Part shown: positions 34,146 through 43,072 of the stretch, piece after piece | Layout of the letters: every line of letters starts with the position of its first letter | Position numbering within the stretch: position 1 is the first letter of the stretch | Assembly (NCBI GenBank): GCA_913055675.1 | Contig: CAJXKY010000012.1 | Span: 1 to 56,508, forward strand | DNA: 56,508 nt | Direction of reading: 5' to 3' | Origin: an uncultured Halanaerobiales bacterium | GTDB lineage: Bacteria; Bacillota; Halanaerobiia; Halanaerobiales; M55B127 | Made by a program: the position numbers and the translations under genes | Notes under the pieces: model-generated | What the model was told of the DNA's origin: nothing | The model's database searches: none | The model's input: the letters and a program-made list of their open reading frames with translations, nothing else

Positions 34146-34487
34146 TTATTTTTGTGATAACTGTTCAAACATGACCTTGTTTAGATTCTTAAAAGTGCTC
34201 TGTCCACTACCTAATTTACTTACTTCTTTATCCATCATTTCAGTAAAAACTTCTTTCGCATAACCATCATCTAGGTATTTATTTTCTGGTAGAGTAGAAC
34301 GCATTGACTTAAACATCATTTTTAAAAATACTGCAGAAAAATCACTAATAGCTTTTTTTAATTCTTTATCACTATTATTTGATTCCTGTTTTTGACTCAT
34401 TTTCTTTATATTATCTATTTGTTTTTGCTCTGAAGATTTTTGTTGTATTAAACTAGATTCTTTTATTTGATAATTACCCATTTCCAT
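34146..34487 (-). CDS. flgJ: FlgJ-type rod-binding protein (N-terminal domain only)
   Basis: 113 residues. The segment LKKAISDFSAVFLKMMFKSM to YLDDGYAKEVFTEMMDKE is the rod-binding domain (PF10135) that caps the growing rod. The C-terminal muramidase domain of enterobacterial FlgJ is absent, as is usual outside that group, so a separate enzyme must open the peptidoglycan. ATG with GGGAGAT upstream. Last gene of the flagellar cluster, after flgI. Confidence 0.85.
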   Translation of the reverse strand: MEMGNYQIKESSLIQQKSSEQKQIDNIKKMSQKQESNNSDKELKKAISDFSAVFLKMMFKSMRSTLPENKYLDDGYAKEVFTEMMDKEVSKLGSGQSTFKNLNKVMFEQLSQK

Positions 34488-34502
34488 AATATCATCTCCC
34501 TT

Positions 34503-35636
34503 TTAGTTCAAGACAAGTTCTCCATGAAGAGCTCCTGCAGATTTAATTTTTTGAATTATTGATACTATATCTCGGGGAGTTGCACCTATCGTATTAAGGG
34601 CAGTTACTAAATCTTCTATATTATTCTCACTACCAATCATTACAATTTTACCTTCCTCTTCTTCAACATCTATATCAGTTTCAGTAGTTTTTTCAGTTTC
34701 CCCTTCTGAAAAAGACGATGGCTGGGAAACATCTTCTGTTGTCTTAATGGTAACAGAAATATTTCCATGTGCTACTGCTACTGTTGAAATTCTAACATTG
34801 TGACTTAAAACTATTGTACCAGTTTTTTCATCTATGACAACTTTAGCTTCCATACTAGTTCTAACATCTGTCTTATTGACTTTTGATATGAAATCAACAA
34901 CATTATCTTCATAACCATCTGGAATATTTATCTCTATAGTACCTGCATCTTTTGCTTTAGCAATATTTGAGTGCTCTAGTTGATTGTTCAATGCTTCAGC
35001 TATATTATTAGCAGTTTTAAAATTTGGATTTTGTAATAGTAAATTTAAACGTTCTTTGTCCAATTCAAAATTGATTTCTTTTTCAACCAAAGCTCCATTA
35101 GGAATTCGACCTACTGTAGGGTGATTCTTTCTAGCACTACTACCTCCACTTTGGACATTAAAACCTCCAATAGAAACCGGACCCTGTGCTACGGCATATA
35201 TATCGCCATTCGCAGCTTTTAAGGGAGACATAACTAATGTACCACCCTGAAGACTATCTGCATCTCCCATTGAACTAACAGTAACATCTATTCTATCTCC
35301 AGAATGTACAAAAGGAGGTAAATTGGCTGTTATCATAACCGCTGCTAAATTTTGACTTCTAATCTGATCGGGAGTTACATTTATACTAAACTCACCCATC
35401 ATATTTGCTACACTTTGGATTGTGGCCTGACTACGGTTTGAATCACCAGTACCAGCTAACCCCATAATTATTCCATATCCAATTAGCTGATTATCTCTAA
35501 CTCCTTGAATCCTAGTTATATTTCCTACTTTCACAATTGGATTTTGATTTTGAGATAAAGTTATTGGTGAAATAAGTAGTGATAATAATAAAAATATAAC
35601 TAAAGACAGAAATATATTACTCGTTTTGATATTCAA
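34503..35636 (-). CDS. flgI: Flagellar P-ring protein
   Basis: 377 residues with an N-terminal signal peptide (residues ~8-28). Family motifs include RIQGVRDNQLIGYGIIMGL, GTGDSNRSQATIQS, NLAAVMITANLPPF and GDRIDVTVSSMGDADSLQGG, ending TPRDIVSIIQKIKSAGALHG. It forms the periplasmic peptidoglycan-level ring around the rod, needed only in cells with an outer membrane. A charged insertion (~290-320, rich in T, E, D) is longer than in typical FlgI. It directly follows flgH. Confidence 0.95.
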   Translation of the reverse strand: MNIKTSNIFLSLVIFLLLSLLISPITLSQNQNPIVKVGNITRIQGVRDNQLIGYGIIMGLAGTGDSNRSQATIQSVANMMGEFSINVTPDQIRSQNLAAVMITANLPPFVHSGDRIDVTVSSMGDADSLQGGTLVMSPLKAANGDIYAVAQGPVSIGGFNVQSGGSSARKNHPTVGRIPNGALVEKEINFELDKERLNLLLQNPNFKTANNIAEALNNQLEHSNIAKAKDAGTIEINIPDGYEDNVVDFISKVNKTDVRTSMEAKVVIDEKTGTIVLSHNVRISTVAVAHGNISVTIKTTEDVSQPSSFSEGETEKTTETDIDVEEEEGKIVMIGSENNIEDLVTALNTIGATPRDIVSIIQKIKSAGALHGELVLN

Positions 35637-35654
35637 AATAATCTAACTCCTTTC

Positions 35655-36239
35655 TTAAAAAATCCAGTTGAAAAACTTCTTAAGTACACCTGGATCTTGT
35701 TTGTCACCAACCGGGCCTTCACCCTCATATTCTATATCAGCGTTTGCTATATTTCTTGAAGAAATTGTATTATCAAGAGTAATATCCTCAGCTCGAATAA
35801 TGCCTGTTAATTTTATTGCTTGTTTTTCGCCATTTATATTTATATTTTTTGTCCCTGAAATTTTTAAATTACCACTTTCTTTAATTTCAGTGATTTGAGT
35901 AGTTATATCTGCCTCAAGTGTACCGCTTCTGGTTGTTTGTCCATCTGCAGAACCTGAATCAGAATAACCAAATCCAAATGCCTTTAGAAAACTTAGAATA
36001 CCAAATCCAGCCTCGGCATTAACTTCACTGCTTTGGCTTGTACTTGTATTTGCACTCTGAATAGCATTAGCATCTTCTTTGATTAAAACAGTTACTATAT
36101 CTCCAATCTCATGTTCCTTATGATCTTTATATATATCTCCTGAATCATCACTCCACAAAGAATTACCTTCTGCAGCTAATGTATTTGTTAATGTAAATAT
36201 CATAATGGGAATCAATAATATAATCAATATTCTTTTCAC
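35655..36239 (-). CDS. flgH: Flagellar L-ring protein, apparently without lipobox
   Basis: 194 residues from GTG 36239 (AAGGGG eight bases upstream); ATG 36257 overlaps the flgA stop. Motifs: SLWSDDSGDIYKDHKEHEIG, DIVTVLIKEDANAIQSANTS, KISGTKNININGEKQAIKLT, GIIRAEDITLDNTISSRNIA. FlgH forms the outer-membrane ring of the basal body. Most FlgH proteins are lipoproteins; here the signal peptide ends in TLAAEGNS without any Cys, so the ring is probably not lipid-anchored. Confidence 0.92.
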   Translation of the reverse strand: MKRILIILLIPIMIFTLTNTLAAEGNSLWSDDSGDIYKDHKEHEIGDIVTVLIKEDANAIQSANTSTSQSSEVNAEAGFGILSFLKAFGFGYSDSGSADGQTTRSGTLEADITTQITEIKESGNLKISGTKNININGEKQAIKLTGIIRAEDITLDNTISSRNIANADIEYEGEGPVGDKQDPGVLKKFFNWIF

Positions 36240-36256
36240 TTTATATTCCCCTTCCA

Positions 36257-37234
36257 TTAATTCTTTCTCAATTCCACCAGTTGTGGACTTATTACTTTTG
36301 CCTGAAATTGATGTCTGTTATCAGGATTTTCCACTTTGATAAACTCTCCCTGTTTACCTCTTTCTCGGGCAGTAACCATAAGGGATAATTCAATATCTCC
36401 AACGATTACTTTTGCTTCTACACTATCCCCCCAATTTATTAAATAGGGGTTATTATAATTGTTTTTCTTAAGTACATCACCCTGTTTTAAAGAATAGGAA
36501 AGTTCAATATTATTTTGGAATAAATTAGTGTTCTTTTCAATTAACTTTTCATCTTCAAAATTATCAACTTCTACAAGCTTATATTCAAAATCTTTTCTTT
36601 TTACCTTTGTACCCTGTGAAATATATCTTTTCGCAACATAAGATTTTCTATATGCTGTAATTTCAACCGGTACATAGAGCCTTTTGTATTCTTTCCCATT
36701 TATATCTATTCCAATTGGAATTGTGGTTTGACCAACTTTTATTTTCCGGTGTTTAAGAATTTTTAATTCATAATCTTGGTCCGGAATTGTAAGGGAATTT
36801 TGCCGCAGATTAATATCTACAGAATACTTATCTACCATGTTAGTAAGAGATTTTTCTATCACATTTTTTAGATGCTTTTCTATTACATCACTTTTAATCT
36901 GTTTAGAATCTCTTCTAATAACAATCTGGTCTGCAAAATTTAATCTATATTCCTGCGGCTTAAACCCTTCTTTTTTTATCATTAATTTAACTAATTCTTT
37001 ATTTATATATTTCTTATATCCAGGTATTGGAGCTTGACCAAGATCTATTTTATTAATTTTTGCAAGATTGTTTTGACTAATATTTTTAAATTCAGCAATA
37101 TCACCTAAAATTATATTTTTCTTTTTAACTTTTACTTCATCTTCAATTTTTACATCAAAAGCACTTAAGGTAAGAGATGAAGCAATAATTAATATAATTG
37201 TGAGTATTAAAATAGATCCATTTTTCTTCAACAT
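36257..37234 (-). CDS. flgA: Flagellar P-ring assembly chaperone FlgA
   Basis: 325 residues from ATG 37234 (AGGAG seven bases upstream; the ATG at 37240 is too close to it). Signal peptide at residues ~5-26. The C-terminal half has the SAF domain (YVAKRYISQGTKVKRKDFEY) and the FlgA end region with GDVLKKNNY, WGDSVEAKVIVG and ISPQLVELR. It acts in the periplasm as chaperone for FlgI polymerisation. It lies directly upstream of flgH and flgI, the usual order flgG-flgA-flgH-flgI. Confidence 0.9.
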   Translation of the reverse strand: MLKKNGSILILTIILIIASSLTLSAFDVKIEDEVKVKKKNIILGDIAEFKNISQNNLAKINKIDLGQAPIPGYKKYINKELVKLMIKKEGFKPQEYRLNFADQIVIRRDSKQIKSDVIEKHLKNVIEKSLTNMVDKYSVDINLRQNSLTIPDQDYELKILKHRKIKVGQTTIPIGIDINGKEYKRLYVPVEITAYRKSYVAKRYISQGTKVKRKDFEYKLVEVDNFEDEKLIEKNTNLFQNNIELSYSLKQGDVLKKNNYNNPYLINWGDSVEAKVIVGDIELSLMVTARERGKQGEFIKVENPDNRHQFQAKVISPQLVELRKN

Positions 37235-37260
37235 TATCATGCTCCTAATATTGATTTAAT

Positions 37261-38043
37261 TTATCTTCTTAACTGATTAGCTGTCTGTAACATTTCATCC
37301 GCAGCTTTAATAGCTTTTGAATTTACATCATATGCTCTTTGAGCAGCTATCATGTTTACCATTTCTTCTACAACTTTTACATTAGACATTTCTAAAAAGC
37401 CTTGTGAAATGTTGCCAAAACCCTGTTCACCAGGAACACCGGTTTGTGGGTCTCCAGACGCAACAGTCTGAGCAAACAAATTACGACCCTGACTATTTAA
37501 ACCAGCTGGATTAGCAAATCTATAAAGTTGAATCTGGCCAATCTGTTCAGTCGTATTTCCGGTTTTAACGTTAACGGTACCATCTGATGTAATTGAAATA
37601 TCTGTTGCATCTTCGGGAATTACAATCTCCGGTTGTAAAGGATAACCATCAGAAGTAACAACTCTACCGGTACTATCTTGTTTAAATGAACCATCTTTTG
37701 TATATGCTACCGTTCCATCTGGTTTCATAACCTGAAAGAACCCATCACCTTCAATTAACAAATCGAGAGGGTTGTCCGTATTTTTTAAATTACCTTCGGT
37801 AAAAACTTTTTGAGTCGAAGCTACTTTTGATCCATGACCAACTTCTATTCCCACTGGAACCTGTGCACCTTGGGCATTTGGGGTTCCAGGTTGTTTTATT
37901 GTTTTATACATCAAATCTGCAAAATTAACTCTACTTTTCTTAAATCCTCCTGTATTTACGTTTGCTAAGTTATTTGAAGTAACATCGATACTTTTTTGCT
38001 GTGAATTCATTCCTGTAGCTGCAGTCCATAGTGCTCCTATCAT
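37261..38043 (-). CDS. flgG: Flagellar distal rod protein FlgG
   Basis: 260 residues, the canonical length. N-terminal [20 protein letters not shown] and [15 protein letters not shown], central [13 protein letters not shown], and C-terminal [20 protein letters not shown] with [17 protein letters not shown]. These terminal heptad regions form the axial coiled-coil core. GGAGGAAT precedes the ATG. It forms the distal rod that passes through the P and L rings encoded downstream. Confidence 0.96.
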   Translation of the reverse strand: MIGALWTAATGMNSQQKSIDVTSNNLANVNTGGFKKSRVNFADLMYKTIKQPGTPNAQGAQVPVGIEVGHGSKVASTQKVFTEGNLKNTDNPLDLLIEGDGFFQVMKPDGTVAYTKDGSFKQDSTGRVVTSDGYPLQPEIVIPEDATDISITSDGTVNVKTGNTTEQIGQIQLYRFANPAGLNSQGRNLFAQTVASGDPQTGVPGEQGFGNISQGFLEMSNVKVVEEMVNMIAAQRAYDVNSKAIKAADEMLQTANQLRR

Positions 38044-38069
38044 TTTTTCATTCCTCCTGTAATTTTTGA

Positions 38070-38126
38070 AAACTACCTCTATCAGTCAGTAGTTTTTATG
38101 CAGCTTCCATTATTGGTCCGGCTGCA
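38070..38126 (-). promoter_or_regulatory. Two small hairpins between flgF and flgG
   Basis: On the minus strand, TGCAGC...GCTGCA (38099-38104 with 38121-38126) and AAACTAC...GTAGTTT (38070-38076 with 38090-38096). Neither has a U-run. They occupy most of the 98-base gap and could affect message stability or start access of flgG. Confidence 0.35.
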
Positions 38127-38141
38127 CTTTCATTTTATTTT

Positions 38142-38894
38142 TTAAGCTAATCTACCCACGCTATTAACGGCTTTTTCCAAACTATTATCGATAGTTTGAA
38201 TAACTTTTTGATTAGTCTCATACGCTCTTGTTGTCTCTATCATATTCGCCATTTCTTGAACAATATTAACGTTAGATCCTTCAAGATAACCCTGTAAAAC
38301 TTTACTGCCTTCAACTTGGTTACCCTCTATACCATCAGCTGTTTGGTATAGATTGTTACCTTGTTTTGTCAAATTGCGATAGTCATCAAAATCTACTATA
38401 TTGATTCTATCACCTTCTAATTCTCCAAAATTAATCTGACCACTTTTATCAATAGTAATTTCCCGGCCGGGGACTGTTTGAATTGGTTCACCATTTTGAT
38501 TTAATAAAAGGTGTCCTTGACTATTGACAATTTGATTTTGATTATTTAAAGAGAAACTTCCATTTCTTGAGTATCTAACTCCTTCAGGAGTTTGTAGAGT
38601 GAAAAAACCTCTACCTTTGATTGCTAAATCTAATTTGTTATTAGTGTGTTTAAATTCTCCTGCAGAGTAGTCAGTATAGTTTTCTTCTAATTCTACACCT
38701 CCTCCTATTGAACCTAGTTCTTGTTTTCCACTACTGTCAATACGAGATATTAACATCTCCGAAAATGAATTTTGAATACTACCAGTTCTTTTAAAACCTG
38801 TCGAATTAACATTAGCTAAATTATTAGAAGTTACATCCATCTTTTTCATATTTACATTCATTGCAGATGCTGCTGTATAAAGTCCCTTTATCAT
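38142..38894 (-). CDS. flgF: Flagellar proximal rod protein FlgF
   Basis: 250 residues. It starts IKGLYTAASAMNVNMKKMDV with [15 protein letters not shown], then LDLAIKGRGFFTL, and ends GYLEGSNVNIVQEMANMIE and AYETNQKVIQTIDNSL. More divergent than FlgG and encoded before it, as FlgF usually is. It overlaps the preceding small gene by four bases (ATGA), so translation is coupled. It forms part of the proximal rod in the periplasm. Confidence 0.9.
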   Translation of the reverse strand: MIKGLYTAASAMNVNMKKMDVTSNNLANVNSTGFKRTGSIQNSFSEMLISRIDSSGKQELGSIGGGVELEENYTDYSAGEFKHTNNKLDLAIKGRGFFTLQTPEGVRYSRNGSFSLNNQNQIVNSQGHLLLNQNGEPIQTVPGREITIDKSGQINFGELEGDRINIVDFDDYRNLTKQGNNLYQTADGIEGNQVEGSKVLQGYLEGSNVNIVQEMANMIETTRAYETNQKVIQTIDNSLEKAVNSVGRLA

Positions 38895-39205
38895 AATGAT
38901 TCACCCCCTTTTCTATAATATAGTTTTATTACTAACCTTGTTTCTCTAATACCTAATCTTAACTTCTTGGCTACTCTTTTAATGTTTTTATTTCTGCTGT
39001 AATAATTTATTGCAGCTTGATGTTTTGTTTCTAATTCTCTAATCTTTTCTTTAAGAAGTTGTCTTTGCTCTCTTTCTTCTTTCCGCTTTTTTATCAGTTT
39101 ATCTTTTTTTCGGTTATTAATTGAACTTATGACTTGGTCATTATATTTTAACCTGGAATTACTATAGAATAAGTTAATCGCTATTAATGTAACTATCCAG
39201 GCCAT
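38891..39205 (-). CDS. Small membrane-anchored flagellar-cluster protein, DUF6115-like
   Basis: 104 residues. One N-terminal hydrophobic helix (MAWIVTLIAINLFY), then a very basic region predicted as coiled coil (~30-70, rich in K/E/R), then a short helix-turn-helix-like end (IKRVAKKLRLGIRETRLVIK) resembling the DUF6115 tail. Its role is unknown; coupled to flgF by a four-base overlap, so it is probably a motility accessory protein. Confidence 0.65.
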   Translation of the reverse strand: MAWIVTLIAINLFYSNSRLKYNDQVISSINNRKKDKLIKKRKEEREQRQLLKEKIRELETKHQAAINYYSRNKNIKRVAKKLRLGIRETRLVIKLYYRKGGESL

Positions 39206-39220
39206 AAAATCACTCCAATC

Positions 39221-39526
39221 TTATATCCTAACATCTATAACAGATCCCTTTTGCTTTTTGTCTATTTTTTCTTCCCGCTCATCTTGATCCTCATCTTCAT
39301 CCTTATCTTGGCGTTTTTGATTTTTTCTTTCTTCTTCTTTGTCAATAATTAGGTTCTCACTTTTTTCTTTTTTGTTTACAGTTTCTTCTTTCATTTTATC
39401 TTCTTCTTGTTTTTTTTGGGCAAGCATTTTTTGTTCATTTGAGGAATGGACCTGTCTTATATTCTCAATTCTTTCAACCTCTAAAGACATCGGTACTAAT
39501 GTGTTGGGGTTAATAGGGTCTGACAT
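39221..39526 (-). CDS. Highly charged small protein of the flagellar cluster
   Basis: 101 residues, soluble. The N-terminal part (VERIENIRQVHSSNEQKMLA) resembles a short hypothetical protein found in other Firmicute flagellar clusters; the middle is almost entirely K, E, D, Q and R and probably disordered; it ends GSVIDVRI. AGGCGGG lies upstream of the ATG. No enzymatic motif; function unknown. Confidence 0.6.
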   Translation of the reverse strand: MSDPINPNTLVPMSLEVERIENIRQVHSSNEQKMLAQKKQEEDKMKEETVNKKEKSENLIIDKEEERKNQKRQDKDEDEDQDEREEKIDKKQKGSVIDVRI

Positions 39527-39540
39527 AAAACCCGCCTCCT

Positions 39541-41199
39541 TTATAGTCCAAATCTGCTCAACTCGCCATCCTTTACTTTAAAAACAGTTCTTGTATGGAC
39601 TTCTTCAACATTATCATAATAACTACCGATTTGTATTTTAACTCCAGGATATATTTTACGTTTTGCTACTATCTTTCCCTTAGTGGCATTATTGATTTTA
39701 TCAGAAAGTTCATTTACTATTTCTTCATTTTCATCTATTTTTTCCTTTAGATCCTTTTTAGTTTCTTTTAAACGTTCTAACATATCTTGTTTATCATCGG
39801 GTAATTCACCCTGTTTTTCTTTTATATTATTCAATATATTAAGACCTTTTACCGTTTTTAAATAATTAGATTTAGCTTTTGATAGACTTTCTTTTGCTTC
39901 TTTAAAACGGATTCTTGTTTGAGGAGCAATACCAGATGAAACAGTTGTTTTGGTAGCTAAACTAGATCCTATTATATTTGCGTTAACTTCTTTAGTAGCT
40001 CTTACTTCACCACCCACAATTAAACCTTTATGTCCTGTTAAATTAATTTCTCCTGCCGAATGGACAGTACTGTGCATAATAGCATCTTTTACATATACAT
40101 CACCTTTACAAATTACTTTTCCATTTTGAATTGATTTTGTTTTGAAATCACCATCACACTCAATCTCACCTTTATTTTTTGCAATGAAATTTTTATTAAT
40201 TATAATGTCTCCTTCACTTTTAAGATGAGCTCCTTCAACATTACCTCTTATTTCGATATCACCCTTTGCTTTGATTTCAAAGCCTTCTGTTACATCACCT
40301 TCTACAAATACACTTCCCACAAAGTCAATATTTCCTGTATTAAAGTCAACATTTCCTTTAACCTTATATACTATTACAACATTTACCTTGTCTTCTTGAT
40401 AGGAAATATGGCCTTCCTCAGTCGAAATCAAAGTATTATCTTCAGTTATCTTTGTATTGTCTCCTTTGGGTAATGAAACTTTTTTAGGAGGTTCAGGGCT
40501 TATATTTTCTCCTTCTATATTCTTCCCATCTTCTCCCGGCTCTGATTCTTTTTTGGTTACCAATTTTGTTCCGGGTTCTACATTATTTACTATATCTAAA
40601 TCATGATAATCAATAGTTCCATCTTCTTGCATTGTACCAATATGATTATCTTTTTTGTCAAAATGGAATTCTAATTCAGCATCTTTTCCAGGTACAGGTG
40701 GTTTCCCTTCAGCAATCAGAAGTTCTTCAATTATCTCATCACTACCGATTATTTTATTGATATTATCTTTTTTTAAACCATAGACTATGTTTTCTTCTTT
40801 TAGAGTATTAATAATATCTTCAGCATTTAAATCAATGCCTAAACCCTGAGGTGGAATATAATCAACAAAAGCTTTCATTTTATCTTCTGACTTATGAATG
40901 ATTAGCTCGGCATCCTTAATTTTCTCAAACTCTGTAATATACCATCTAACAGCGTCTTTACAGTTTAAATTTAGTCCTTTATTTAAATTTAGTCCTTTTC
41001 TCAGTACACTAAAATTTATATTGTCCTTTTTATTAACTTTAACTATAAATTTCTTTTTGCTTTTTAGCATGGAAAATACATCATTATCTTTTTCTACTTC
41101 AAGGTCTTTTACCCTCACATTTTTTTCTTTAGGTATTTTTTCTATAGCTTTTTGAGCTGCTTCTTCTTTATTAGATGCTTTAACTATTAGTGTTTTCAA
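39541..41199 (-). CDS. DUF342 / FapA-family protein
   Basis: 552 residues, starting at TTG with AGGAAGGGTGA upstream. The N-terminal ~55 residues resemble the Jag-N-type module (LIVKASNKEEAAQKAIEKI). The middle (~270-430) is the DUF342 beta-helix with repeats such as GNVDFNTGNIDFVGSVFVEG and GDIEIRGNVEGA. A coiled coil follows (~430-500). FapA-type proteins bear on polar flagellar assembly or FlhF targeting in some bacteria; here the role is suggested by position between sigma-28 and rod genes. Confidence 0.85.
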   Translation of the reverse strand: MKTLIVKASNKEEAAQKAIEKIPKEKNVRVKDLEVEKDNDVFSMLKSKKKFIVKVNKKDNINFSVLRKGLNLNKGLNLNCKDAVRWYITEFEKIKDAELIIHKSEDKMKAFVDYIPPQGLGIDLNAEDIINTLKEENIVYGLKKDNINKIIGSDEIIEELLIAEGKPPVPGKDAELEFHFDKKDNHIGTMQEDGTIDYHDLDIVNNVEPGTKLVTKKESEPGEDGKNIEGENISPEPPKKVSLPKGDNTKITEDNTLISTEEGHISYQEDKVNVVIVYKVKGNVDFNTGNIDFVGSVFVEGDVTEGFEIKAKGDIEIRGNVEGAHLKSEGDIIINKNFIAKNKGEIECDGDFKTKSIQNGKVICKGDVYVKDAIMHSTVHSAGEINLTGHKGLIVGGEVRATKEVNANIIGSSLATKTTVSSGIAPQTRIRFKEAKESLSKAKSNYLKTVKGLNILNNIKEKQGELPDDKQDMLERLKETKKDLKEKIDENEEIVNELSDKINNATKGKIVAKRKIYPGVKIQIGSYYDNVEEVHTRTVFKVKDGELSRFGL

Positions 41200-41219
41200 T
41201 GCTCGGTCACCCTTCCTAA

Positions 41220-41969
41220 TTATTTGAATTCTTCTTTTTTCCTAGAAAGAAATCCTCGTAACCTATATACAGCTTTTTTGTGAATCTGAGATATTCTAGC
41301 CGGTGAAAGGTCCATTACTTCAGCTACTTCCTTTTGGGTTAATTCCTCGTAATATATTAATGAGACTACTAATTTTTGGCGCTCATTTAAATTTTTGATA
41401 GCATCAGTTAATATTTTAGCCGAATGTTTTTTATCAAGTATATTTTCTGGCTTATTTACTTTACTACTTGGAAGCCAATCAAGTAGTGATTTACCATTTA
41501 ATTCCGAATATATTGATACCCATTGAGACTGGTCTAATTTTTTCATTATCTTCTTTATTTGATTTTTAGAAAAATCTACTTCTTCGACAATTTCATCTAG
41601 TTTAGGCTTTCTATTTAATTTATTTTCTAATTCCTGGGTTTTACTTTTGATTATTTTCGCCTTCCGCCTTAGGGAATGAGGTAGCCAATCTAATTTGCGT
41701 AACTGATCAATGATTTCTCCCTTTATTCTTTTTTGAGCATAACTGTTAAATTTGTAACCTCTATCAGGATCAAATTTTTCTATGGCATCTATTAATCCTA
41801 TAATCCCATAGCTTTCAAGATCCTCAAGTTCAATTCTGTCCGGAACATAGGTATTAATTCGACCCGCCTGATATTTAACTAAATCTAGATATTCCATTAT
41901 CAGTTGTTCACGGGCTTCGCGATCATTTTCTTTTTTATAGCACTGCCACAGTTCTTTGTTTGCGAGCAT
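41220..41969 (-). CDS. fliA: RNA polymerase sigma factor for flagellar genes (FliA / sigma-28 type)
   Basis: 249 residues from ATG 41969 (GAGGTGG upstream). Region 2: DLESYGIIGLIDAIEKFDPD and GYKFNSYAQKRIKGEIIDQL; the SLRRKAK segment typical of FliA/WhiG; region 4: LTQKEVAEVMDLSPARISQI. It directs polymerase to late flagellar and chemotaxis promoters. No FlgM anti-sigma gene is in the window. It is followed by the DUF342 gene. Confidence 0.93.
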   Translation of the reverse strand: MLANKELWQCYKKENDREAREQLIMEYLDLVKYQAGRINTYVPDRIELEDLESYGIIGLIDAIEKFDPDRGYKFNSYAQKRIKGEIIDQLRKLDWLPHSLRRKAKIIKSKTQELENKLNRKPKLDEIVEEVDFSKNQIKKIMKKLDQSQWVSIYSELNGKSLLDWLPSSKVNKPENILDKKHSAKILTDAIKNLNERQKLVVSLIYYEELTQKEVAEVMDLSPARISQIHKKAVYRLRGFLSRKKEEFK

Positions 41970-41992
41970 CAATTACCCACCTCATCCATAAA

Positions 41993-42403
41993 TTAATTGG
42001 CCTCTTCGTATTCAATAACGGGTGGTTCCATTTCATTAAAATTTTCCTCATTAATTTCTTCATTTTTTCCGGAAGTATTTTCTTGTTCAGTTTGTTGTTG
42101 ACTATTTGAAGTATTTAAATTTTGTGCTTGATTATTTTGACTATATTCTTTACTTGCTTTACCCTGAGGCTGATTATTAACTTGTTCTTTTTGGTTGTAT
42201 TCTTTATTTTCTGTCTTTTGTTCGTTTTTCATTAACTCCATTGAATAGGTTAATATTAAAGTGAATATAAAACCAGTGATCGACCATTTTAAGCCTGAAA
42301 ATAATATTTCTGATAAAGGATTAAATTGTATTAAACCAATTAATGCCGTGATTAGATATATAATTAATGCTATAAAGATTGAACCTACTAATTTTATTTT
42401 CAT
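41993..42403 (-). CDS. Hypothetical protein with two membrane helices
   Basis: 136 residues. Two N-terminal hydrophobic helices (~5-27 and ~37-55), then a Gln/Asn/Glu-rich tail (~60-136) that is probably disordered and cytoplasmic. I do not recognise a family. It lies between the PilZ and sigma-28 genes, head to tail with the former, so it belongs to the flagellar transcript. Confidence 0.65.
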   Translation of the reverse strand: MKIKLVGSIFIALIIYLITALIGLIQFNPLSEILFSGLKWSITGFIFTLILTYSMELMKNEQKTENKEYNQKEQVNNQPQGKASKEYSQNNQAQNLNTSNSQQQTEQENTSGKNEEINEENFNEMEPPVIEYEEAN

Positions 42404-43063
42404 TTATATCATACCGCGCCTTCTTAATTTTCTCTGGTAATTAAATAAATATGAAATAATTTTATCAATATCTTTTCTTTCCATATCTACAAATTCAACC
42501 CCTGCAGTTTTACTATAACCATCTGTATTATATTTAATTCTAACTATTTCACCTTCTATTAATTTGTCCAGTTCATCAATCTGCAAGTTAAAAAGTAACC
42601 TATCATTAATCTTAAGGTCGTCATTTAAAACCATTAGTAATCCTCCACCACTTAAATCAATAGCAGTTGTTTTTTTAAACTCGGGCTGCCCCTCTTCATC
42701 TTTATGTTCTTTTATAACATAATATTTAATATCCTTATTGACTTTCACTCGAAAATAACTTCTACGCTGAATTCTTTCAATCTGGTCTGTATTTTTTAAA
42801 ATCAAACTAGGTATTGGATTTTTCACTCTTTCAATTATTTTTGTTGTTAAAGAATAAAAGGCACTATCACCCTCATACAAAATGTTTACTTCTGAACCTT
42901 TACTTACTGGAATAACATTTTCCCTTTCATAAATAGCCATTACAGTTATCACTTCTTCTGTAATATCTGAAACTTTACTATTATAACTACCCTGATAAGG
43001 ACCTTCAGGGATTTCTATTTCAATTTTTTGATTAATTCCAAGATTTTGATCAGGATTTGACAT
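42404..43063 (-). CDS. YcgR-type flagellar brake protein (PilZ domain)
   Basis: 219 residues. The N-terminal YcgR-like barrel (residues ~8-100) is followed by a PilZ domain starting IQRRSYFRV (RRxxxR) with DLSGGGL (DxSxxG), the two c-di-GMP-binding motifs, both intact. Such proteins slow or bias the motor when c-di-GMP is high. Encoded after flhG; links the motor to the EAL proteins encoded at 26.5-32.4 kb. Confidence 0.88.
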   Translation of the reverse strand: MSNPDQNLGINQKIEIEIPEGPYQGSYNSKVSDITEEVITVMAIYERENVIPVSKGSEVNILYEGDSAFYSLTTKIIERVKNPIPSLILKNTDQIERIQRRSYFRVKVNKDIKYYVIKEHKDEEGQPEFKKTTAIDLSGGGLLMVLNDDLKINDRLLFNLQIDELDKLIEGEIVRIKYNTDGYSKTAGVEFVDMERKDIDKIISYLFNYQRKLRRRGMI

Positions 43064-43072
43064 TTTAAAAAG

